From positions 1-10,936 of the forward strand of contig JAHCKU010000063.1 in NCBI GenBank assembly GCA_026125625.1: a DNA stretch of 10,936 nt, read 5' to 3'. Both the position numbers and the translations under genes were made by a program. Of this stretch, positions 6,247-10,936 are shown one piece after another. The stretch is from Burkholderiales bacterium. GTDB taxonomy: Bacteria; Pseudomonadota; Gammaproteobacteria; Burkholderiales; SHXO01. Every line of letters begins with the position of its first letter. Position 1 is the first letter of the stretch. The notes under the pieces were generated by a model that saw only the letters and a list, made by a program, of their open reading frames with translations, did not search any database and was not told the DNA's origin.

Positions 6247-6651
6247 ATGCCGAAGAAGTTTGTGAACCCGTCGGGTTTGAAACAAATTGGAACCTATTCA
6301 CATGTCGTTTTGGCCCCGACCGGGAGCAGCCTTGCATTCATCAGCGGTCAGGTCGCCATCGATTCACAGGGTAACATCGTGGGTAAAGGGGATATCGAGG
6401 CACAGGCCGTCCAGGTATTCGAGAACATCAAGCTCGCCTTGGGAGGCGTTGGGGCGACCTTCGATGACATCGTGAAGTTCACTATCTACGTAGTCGGCCT
6501 CACTCAGGAACGGCGTAAGGCCGTTATGGACGTGCGTGGCCGTTACATTAACAACTCGTATCCGCCAGCGGCCACCATGGTTGGCGTAGAGGCGCTCGTG
6601 CAGACCGAATTTCTGGTCGAAATTGAAGCGACTGTTGCGATTACCAACTAG
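6247..6651 (+). CDS. RidA-family (YjgF/UK114) protein without the catalytic arginine
   Basis: The 134-residue product has the length and fold-defining segments of the Rid family: GTYSHVVLAP near the N-terminus, FISGQVAID, QAVQVFENIKLAL, DDIVKFTIYV, and the C-terminal EFLVEIEATVAIT. Archetypal RidA hydrolyses reactive enamine/imine intermediates using an Arg in the FPARS segment near residue 105. The equivalent stretch here is YPPAAT (residues 105-110), with Ala109 in that place, so classical enamine deaminase activity is doubtful. Several Rid subgroups naturally lack this Arg and sit beside catabolic genes. The Glu of VEIEA is kept. AAGAGAAG at 6230-6237 is a plausible ribosome-binding site for ATG 6247. 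G+C is lower than the flanks. The downstream gene encodes a cyclase-type hydrolase, but 264 bases with another gene's 5' end intervene, so co-transcription is not assured. Confidence 0.88.
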   Translation: MPKKFVNPSGLKQIGTYSHVVLAPTGSSLAFISGQVAIDSQGNIVGKGDIEAQAVQVFENIKLALGGVGATFDDIVKFTIYVVGLTQERRKAVMDVRGRYINNSYPPAATMVGVEALVQTEFLVEIEATVAITN

Positions 6652-6679
6652 GCCAAAAAGTATTTGATTGGAGAGAGAA

Positions 6680-6776
6680 CGAGATGGCGTTAAGCGTGAC
6701 GCGCCAGCGCTGCGGCCAGCGACTGCGCCCACGTCGTCCCACGTGATGCGAGCGGCCGTCGGTTGTGCTCGGCCAT
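6680..6776 (-). pseudogene. CDP-alcohol phosphatidyltransferase remnant, 5' end
   Basis: ATG at 6774-6776 follows a very strong ribosome-binding site (GGGAGGAGAAG on the - strand) and opens MAEHNRRPLASRGTTWAQ, SLAAALARHA, then a stop. In the next frame the sequence continues VTLNAIS. Members of this family typically start with a basic segment followed by ARxGVTPNAIS-LAS-IVFAA, so both frames belong to one gene. A loss of 8 bases between two copies of GTCACGC would explain the shift exactly. Similarity ends at ATCTCG (6680), and the expected continuation LASIVFAAAG appears at 5290, about 1.39 kb away. Confidence 0.6.
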
Positions 6777-6797
6777 TTTCTTCTCCTCCCTCCTCGC

Positions 6798-6826
6798 TTG
6801 ACACCCGCACCTGCTGCGCTCACGAT
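6798..6826 (+). promoter_or_regulatory. Candidate sigma-70 promoter of the cyclase gene
   Basis: A perfect -35 TTGACA (6798-6803) is followed after 17 bases by CACGAT (6821-6826), which matches three of six -10 positions. Transcription would start near 6833 and give a leader of about 80 bases. Confidence 0.4.
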
Positions 6827-6863
6827 CTTTTGCGCCACGGAACAGTAGCACGGCACGCAAGCG

Positions 6864-6892
6864 AGTGTAGCTTTTACGACCTGATCTTCGAA
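6864..6892 (-). promoter_or_regulatory. Candidate promoter of the split phosphatidyltransferase gene
   Basis: On the - strand TTCGAA (6887-6892) and TACACT (6864-6869) are 17 bases apart. Transcription would start near 6857 and reach the ATG at 6776. If active, it would now transcribe into the insert, antisense to the Rid gene. Confidence 0.3.
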
Positions 6893-6915
6893 GAAAGAAT
6901 GAGGGAGGGAACGTC

Positions 6916-7887
6916 ATGAACGGATGGATCGCAGCATTCGCACTGATCGGAACGGTGGGCATGGCCACGATGGGAAGCGCGCACGGCCAGATCGCGAAAG
7001 ACGTTCCGGGCAAGAGTCCGTGGGGGCCGGACGACGAGATCGGCACGCTGAACATGATGAGCGACGCCTCACGGCTCGAGGTGCTCAAGCAGATCGTCGG
7101 CGGCAAGGTGTACGACCTCGGCGTGGAGCTGTTCGTCGGCATGCCGTTCTGCTGCGGGCCGTTCGGCGATCCGACCTTCCAGATCTTCATGACCCACAAC
7201 CCGAGTCGGAATAGTGACCAGGAACTGCTGTCCTACTCGGGCGACGGCATCTCCATGTATACCCACAGCGGCACGCACATCGACGCACTCAATCACTTCG
7301 GGCTGCACGGCAAGATCTGGAATGGCGTGAGCGCGGACGATGCCCTGACCACGCGCGGATGGACGAAGTCGGGCGTGGACAAGTATCCGCCCATCGTCGC
7401 ACGCGGCGTGATGATCGACGTGGCGAAGGCGAAGGGGGTCAAGCATCTGCCCAGCTCTTACACGATCACTCCGGCCGATCTGCAGGACGCTTTGAAGAAG
7501 CAGGGCTCGGCGCTCAAGCCGGGAGACGTGGTCCTGATCCGCACCGGGTTGATGACGCTGTGGCCCGATCAGGAGAAGTATCGCCTGCTCGATCAGGCCG
7601 GCATCGGCCTGGAAGCGGCGCAATGGCTGGTCGAATCGCAGCAGGCGATGCTGCTCGGATCGGACAGCCTCGGCGTGGAGAGCTTCCCCTCGAAGCACCC
7701 GGAGAACTTCGTGCCGGTGCACTCGTATCTGCTTACCGAGCGCGGCGTGTCGATGCTCGAAGCCGTGTGGCTGGAGGATCTTTCCAAGGACGGCGTATAC
7801 GAGTTTCTGTTCATCGCATCGCCACTGAAGTTTCGCGGCGGGACGGCTTCGCCGCTGCGGCCGATCGCGATTCCGATCAAGGGATAG
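6916..7887 (+). CDS. Exported cyclase-family (kynurenine formamidase-like) metal hydrolase
   Basis: The 323-residue protein belongs to the cyclase family (Pfam Cyclase), metal-dependent hydrolases that include bacterial kynurenine formamidase, isatin hydrolase and polyketide cyclase relatives. The signature is HSGTHIDALNH with H117, H121, D123 and H127 as likely metal ligands. Other family blocks are GPDDEIGTLNMM, LKPGDVVLIRTG and LLGSDSLGVE. Unlike short kynurenine formamidases (about 210 residues), it has the long form with an N-terminal hydrophobic signal sequence (MNGWIAAFALIGTVGMATMG, probable cleavage after SAHG or AHGQ), suggesting a periplasmic location. GGGAGGGA at 6903-6910 gives a strong ribosome-binding site five bases before ATG 6916. 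It is convergent with the Lrp-type gene, with 33 bases between. Substrate is not determinable. Confidence 0.88.
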   Translation: MNGWIAAFALIGTVGMATMGSAHGQIAKDVPGKSPWGPDDEIGTLNMMSDASRLEVLKQIVGGKVYDLGVELFVGMPFCCGPFGDPTFQIFMTHNPSRNSDQELLSYSGDGISMYTHSGTHIDALNHFGLHGKIWNGVSADDALTTRGWTKSGVDKYPPIVARGVMIDVAKAKGVKHLPSSYTITPADLQDALKKQGSALKPGDVVLIRTGLMTLWPDQEKYRLLDQAGIGLEAAQWLVESQQAMLLGSDSLGVESFPSKHPENFVPVHSYLLTERGVSMLEAVWLEDLSKDGVYEFLFIASPLKFRGGTASPLRPIAIPIKG

Positions 7888-7920
7888 AAAGCGGCCGCTC
7901 CGGCAGACGGAACGTGCGCT

Positions 7921-8448
7921 TCAGCGCCGCCGCCCGACCTTCGGTCGGCGGGGTCGCGCGCGCGCCGTCTGCTCCTGCCGCGGCAGCGGCAGCGCGGTCT
8001 GATACTTGACCTGCTTGAGGGCGAAGCTGGACTTGATGTTGCCCACGCCCGGAATGCGCGACAGCACGTCGAGGATGAAGCGCTCCAGCGCCTGCAGGTC
8101 CGGCACCACCACCCGCAGCAGGTAGTCGGACTCGCCCGTCATCAGGTAGCACTCCATCACTTCCGGCCGATCGCGGATGGCTTTCTCGAACACGTCCAGC
8201 GCGCGCTCGACCTGCTTCTCCAGCGCGACCTGAATGAACACACTCACCGTCAGTCCGACGCGGCGCGGATCGAGCAGCGAGACATAGCGGCTGATGTAGC
8301 CGGCCTCCTCCAGCACACGCACGCGCGCCAGGCAGGGCGAGGGGGACAGGCCCACGGCGCGGGCCAGATCGACGTTGGACAGACGGGCATCCTCCTGCAA
8401 CAGGGCCAGGATTCTCCAGTCGAGCGCGTCGAGCACATCGTTCAGCAT
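7921..8448 (-). CDS. Lrp/AsnC-family transcriptional regulator
   Basis: The 175-residue product begins MLNDVLDALDWRILALLQED. Its N-terminal helix-turn-helix has the recognition segment NVDLARAVGLSPSPCLARV (residues 25-43), then EEAGYISRYVSLLDPRRVGL. The C-terminal effector/oligomerisation (RAM) domain covers about 66-150, with VMECYLMTGESDYLLRVVV and IPGVGNIKSSFALKQVKY. Family members bind amino acids or 2-oxoacids and regulate neighbouring genes as octamers or dimers. The tail after residue 155 (RQEQTARARPRRPKVGRRR) is unusually basic and longer than in most members. The gene is divergent from an AceE-type E1, as mdeR is from mdeB in Pseudomonas putida methionine catabolism, so control of that gene by an amino acid or 2-oxoacid is likely. 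The start at 8448 keeps the canonical N-terminus; the Shine-Dalgarno (GGAA) is weak. Confidence 0.92.
   Translation of the reverse strand: MLNDVLDALDWRILALLQEDARLSNVDLARAVGLSPSPCLARVRVLEEAGYISRYVSLLDPRRVGLTVSVFIQVALEKQVERALDVFEKAIRDRPEVMECYLMTGESDYLLRVVVPDLQALERFILDVLSRIPGVGNIKSSFALKQVKYQTALPLPRQEQTARARPRRPKVGRRR
7934..7948. terminator. G+C hairpin at the cyclase/Lrp convergent junction
   Basis: CCGACC (7934-7939), loop TTC, GGTCGG (7943-7948) is a perfect six-pair stem inside the last codons of the Lrp-type gene and 46 bases past the cyclase stop. No T-run follows on either strand, so a terminator role is only a possibility. Confidence 0.25.
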
Positions 8449-8618
8449 ATCGTTCCATTTACAGGGTGTCTAACAGCATTTTGTGCCGACTGTACTGATT
8501 TTCGCAAGCCCGGACGGAACCACGTGCTCCCGAATCGGTAGTAGCATCCTGCCCTTGACCGCGCCGCATCGCTGGCGCTCCATCACCAGACCCATCGACA
8601 TCCGATTCGCTGAACACC
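8449..8618. promoter_or_regulatory. Divergent regulatory region between lrp-like gene and aceE-like gene
   Basis: All control signals for both divergent genes must lie in these 170 bases, which include A+T-rich patches (8478-8502) unlike the flanks. On the - strand TTGCGA (8502-8507) and CAAAAT (8478-8483) are 18 bases apart, a weak promoter for the regulator. On the + strand TTGACC (8555-8560) could be a -35 for the E1 gene, but no good -10 follows at normal spacing. I could not define a clear Lrp-type operator. Confidence 0.45.
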
Positions 8619-10936
8619 ATGACCGATCTTTCCGACATCGTCTCCAGCGGCCACTGGGCCGTGCTCCCCCCCGACCTCGATCCAATCGAAACGCGCGAGT
8701 GGCTCGATGCGCTGCAAGCGGTGGTGGAAGCCGAAGGCCCCGAGCGTGCGCAGTTCCTGCTGCGCAAGCTGCTCGACCGTGCGCGGGCCCTGCGCGTGCC
8801 GCTGCCGCCGGTGCTCAACACGCCCTACTGCAACACCATCCCGCTGGCCGACCAGCCGCAGTACCCGGGCAATCTCGAGGTCGAGAGCCGCATCATCGCC
8901 CTGGTGCGCTGGAACGCGCTGGCCATGGTGGTGCACGCCAACAAGATCGCCGCGGAGCTCGGCGGTCACATCGCCACCTATGCCTCGGTCGCCGAGCTGT
9001 TCGAAGTCGGCTTCAATCATTTCTTCCGCGCCGGACAGCAGGGCGATCTGGTGTACTTCCAGCCGCATGCCGCGCCCGGCGTGTACGCGCGGGCCTATCT
9101 CGAGGGCCGGCTGAGCGAGGAGCAGCTGCACAACTACCGCCAGGAGACCGGCGGCAAGGGTCTGTCCTCCTACTGCCATCCCTGGCTCATGCCGGAGTTT
9201 TGGCAGTTCCCCACCGGCTCGATGGGCCTGGGGCCGATCACCGCCATCTATCAGGCGCGCTTCATGCGCTATCTGGAGAACCGCGGCATCCTGCAGACCA
9301 GCGGCCGCAAGGTGTGGGATTTCGTCGGCGACGGCGAGATGGACGAGCCGGAATCGCTCGCAGCGTTGTCGCTGGCGGCGCGCGAAGGCCTGGACAATCT
9401 CATCTTCGTGGTCAACTGCAACCTGCAGCGCCTGGACGGTCCGGTGCGCGGCAACGGTCAGATCATTCAGGAGCTCGAGGGGCTGTTCGCCGGCGCAGGC
9501 TGGAACGTGATCAAGGTGCTGTGGGGTTCGGACTGGGATCCGTTGTTTGCGCGCGATCACGACAACGTCATCCTGCGGCGCCTGCACGAGACGGTCGACG
9601 GTGAGTTTCAGAAGTACGCGGCCACCGACGGCCGCTTCAATCGCGAACACTTCTTCAACAAGTACCCCGAGCTGCAGCAGGTGGTCGCGCACCTGTCGGA
9701 TGAGGACATCGACAGGCTCAAGCGCGGTGGCCACGACGCGGTGAAGATCTACGCCGCCTACGACGCGGCGGTCAGGCATACCGGCCAGCCGACGGTGATC
9801 CTGGCGCAGACCAAGAAGGGCTACGGCATGGGTCATTGGGGGCAGGGCAAAATGACGGCGCACCAGCAGAAGAAGCTGGAAGACGATGCGCTGCTGGCTT
9901 TCCGCGATCGCTTCGCGGTGCCGCTGTCCAACGAGGACGTGCTGGCACTGCGCCTGCACAAGCCGGCGGAAGACAGCCCTGAGATGAAGTACCTGCATCA
10001 GCGCCGGCAGGCGCTGAGCGGCTATCTGCCGGCGCGCGCCGGCAAGGCGGAAGCACTGCCGGTGCCGAAGCTGGAGAGCCTGACCAAGTATCTCGAGGGC
10101 ACGCACGGGCGCGAGCAATCCACCACCATGGTGTTCGTGCAGCTGCTGGCGCAGTGGCTGAAGGATGCCGCCATCGGCAAGCGCATCGTGCCCATCGTCG
10201 CCGACGAGGCGCGCACCTTCGGCATGCAGGCCCTGTTTCGCCAGGTCGCGATCTACTCGTCCACGGGACAGGTGTACGAACCCGAGGACAAGGACGAGCT
10301 GCTCTACTACAAGGAAGCCAAGGACGGCCAGATCCTGGAGGAAGGCATCACCGAGGCCGGCGCCATTTCGTCGTGGATCGCCGCGGCCACCTCGTACTCC
10401 TCGCACGGCGTGCCGATGCTGCCGTTCTACATCTTCTACTCGTGCTTCGGCTTCCAGCGCGTGGGCGACCTCATCGCCTGCGCCGCCGACAGCCGCGCGC
10501 GCGGCTTCCTGATGGGCGCCACGGCCGGGCGCACCACGCTGTCGGGCGAGGGCCTGCAGCACCAGGACGGCACGAGCCACCTCGCCGCCAGCACGCTGCC
10601 CACCTGCCGCGCCTACGACCCGGCCTACGGCTACGAGCTGCTGGCCCTCGTCGCGCACGGCACGAAGCGCCTGCTCGAAGACCAGGCCGACGAGTTCTAT
10701 TACGTCACCGTGATGAACGAGAACCACGCGCAGCTGCCCTGGCCCGAGGGCGTGAGCGTGGACGACATCGTGAGCGGCCTGTATCGCCTGCCCGCTTGCG
10801 CGCCGGCGCAGCCGCAGGTGCGGCTGGTGGGCTCGGGCAGCATCCTGCACGAGGCGGTGGCCGCCGCCGGGCTGCTGCGCGAGCGCCACGGCATCGCCGC
10901 CGAGGTCTGGAGCGCGACCAGCTTCACCGAGCTGGC
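8619..10936 (+). CDS. aceE: Homodimeric E1 of a 2-oxoacid (pyruvate-type) dehydrogenase complex, 3' partial
   Basis: The frame from ATG 8619 (MTDLSDIVSSGHWAVLPPDL) stays open to the window end, giving 772 of about 890 expected residues. It aligns throughout with E. coli AceE: DPIETREWL, YPGNLEVESRI, the TPP motif GDGEMDEPES (237-246) with NCNLQ (266-270), DEARTFGM, EEGITEAGA, and LVGSGSILHE near the end. Active-site equivalents are present: H117 (ELGGH), H150, H415 (TAHQ), E579 (GITE) and H648 (LQHQDG). The enzyme decarboxylates a 2-oxoacid with TPP and passes the acyl group to the lipoyl domain of E2 in the cytoplasm. E2 and E3 genes may follow outside the window. Pairing with a divergent Lrp-type regulator instead of PdhR resembles the mdeB branch, where 2-oxobutyrate is the proposed substrate. 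Segments such as SSYCHPWLMPEFWQFPTGS differ from the E. coli SSYPHPKLMPEFWQFPTVS form. No clear Shine-Dalgarno precedes the ATG. Confidence 0.93.
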   Translation, partial: MTDLSDIVSSGHWAVLPPDLDPIETREWLDALQAVVEAEGPERAQFLLRKLLDRARALRVPLPPVLNTPYCNTIPLADQPQYPGNLEVESRIIALVRWNALAMVVHANKIAAELGGHIATYASVAELFEVGFNHFFRAGQQGDLVYFQPHAAPGVYARAYLEGRLSEEQLHNYRQETGGKGLSSYCHPWLMPEFWQFPTGSMGLGPITAIYQARFMRYLENRGILQTSGRKVWDFVGDGEMDEPESLAALSLAAREGLDNLIFVVNCNLQRLDGPVRGNGQIIQELEGLFAGAGWNVIKVLWGSDWDPLFARDHDNVILRRLHETVDGEFQKYAATDGRFNREHFFNKYPELQQVVAHLSDEDIDRLKRGGHDAVKIYAAYDAAVRHTGQPTVILAQTKKGYGMGHWGQGKMTAHQQKKLEDDALLAFRDRFAVPLSNEDVLALRLHKPAEDSPEMKYLHQRRQALSGYLPARAGKAEALPVPKLESLTKYLEGTHGREQSTTMVFVQLLAQWLKDAAIGKRIVPIVADEARTFGMQALFRQVAIYSSTGQVYEPEDKDELLYYKEAKDGQILEEGITEAGAISSWIAAATSYSSHGVPMLPFYIFYSCFGFQRVGDLIACAADSRARGFLMGATAGRTTLSGEGLQHQDGTSHLAASTLPTCRAYDPAYGYELLALVAHGTKRLLEDQADEFYYVTVMNENHAQLPWPEGVSVDDIVSGLYRLPACAPAQPQVRLVGSGSILHEAVAAAGLLRERHGIAAEVWSATSFTEL

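Larger units (their letters stand above)
5291..6679. other. Lower-G+C insert splitting the phosphatidyltransferase gene
   Basis: This roughly 1.39-kb stretch separates the two halves of one remnant gene and carries a truncated leuD (-) and a RidA-family gene (+). One-line hand counts of G+C are 34/60 (5641-5700), 32/60 (6361-6420) and 21/60 (6181-6240), against 39/60 at 7081-7140 outside. No transposase, recombinase or convincing terminal inverted repeat is visible, and no clear target duplication flanks it. Junctions are uncertain by about 10 bases. Confidence 0.55.

Noticed and set aside
5291..6679. Insertion sequence
   Set aside because: No transposase frame, and the two ends (TCCTTAGTCG and, inverted, TTCTCTCTCC) do not form convincing terminal inverted repeats. 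No clear direct repeat flanks the junctions.
6668..6919. An 83-codon + strand frame after the Rid gene
   Set aside because: It covers the 5' end of the - strand remnant and its control region and shows no protein-like pattern.
8583..10889. A 768-codon open frame on the - strand opposite the E1 gene
   Set aside because: The + strand frame from 8619 encodes a clear AceE homologue over its whole length. The opposite frame is low-complexity, His/Arg/Gln-rich and has no family resemblance; it is a by-product of high G+C codon use.
1..10936. CRISPR arrays, tRNA or rRNA genes, defence systems, prophage genes
   Set aside because: No regularly spaced repeats of CRISPR type, no tRNA-like cloverleaf and no recognisable nuclease, methylase, toxin or phage frames were found on reading both strands.

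Overview
The window is about 10.9 kb of G+C-rich proteobacterial chromosome. Hand counts give about 65% G+C in ordinary coding lines. A RidA/LeuD-bearing patch is lower: 53% and 57% in its genes and 35% in its non-coding part. The codon use, a REP-like dispersed repeat, an OmpA-type lipoprotein-like gene, a TonB-type C-terminal protein and a homodimeric AceE-type E1 all fit a Gammaproteobacterium (Xanthomonadales-like lineages are one possibility) or a Betaproteobacterium. The genus cannot be fixed from the sequence.

Layout. (1) 1-2852: a two-gene operon for a 2-oxoacid:ferredoxin oxidoreductase, with a fused gamma-alpha subunit (5' end outside the window) and a TPP/[4Fe-4S] beta subunit. A 16-codon mini-ORF lies between them. 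(2) 2869-2932: a REP-like palindromic repeat. (3) 2954-4138: a small membrane protein and an exported TonB-C-domain protein, both +. (4) 4165-5049: an exported OmpA-family protein on the - strand. (5) 5119-6776: the remains of a - strand CDP-alcohol phosphatidyltransferase gene. It is split by about 1.39 kb of lower-G+C DNA that carries a 5'-truncated leuD (-) and a RidA-family gene (+). (6) 6916-7887: an exported cyclase/kynurenine-formamidase-like metal hydrolase (+). (7) 7921-8448: an Lrp/AsnC regulator (-), divergent from (8) 8619-end: a homodimeric pyruvate-dehydrogenase-type E1 (+), which runs off the window.

How it works together. Two mechanistically different 2-oxoacid-oxidising systems sit within 11 kb: the ferredoxin-reducing KorAB type and an NAD-linked E1 of a dehydrogenase complex. 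The Lrp-family gene divergent from an AceE-like gene recalls the mdeR-mdeB arrangement of Pseudomonas putida methionine catabolism. The E1 may therefore be a regulated paralogue for a 2-oxoacid derived from amino acids rather than the housekeeping pyruvate enzyme; this is inference.

The most unusual structure is the interrupted phosphatidyltransferase gene. Its start codon and strong ribosome-binding site survive at 6776, its next recognisable segment is about 1.4 kb away at 5290, and everything after about 70 codons is lost. The DNA between the halves shows no transposase and no clear terminal repeats, so how it arrived is open. I see no CRISPR array, tRNA, rRNA or obvious defence system.
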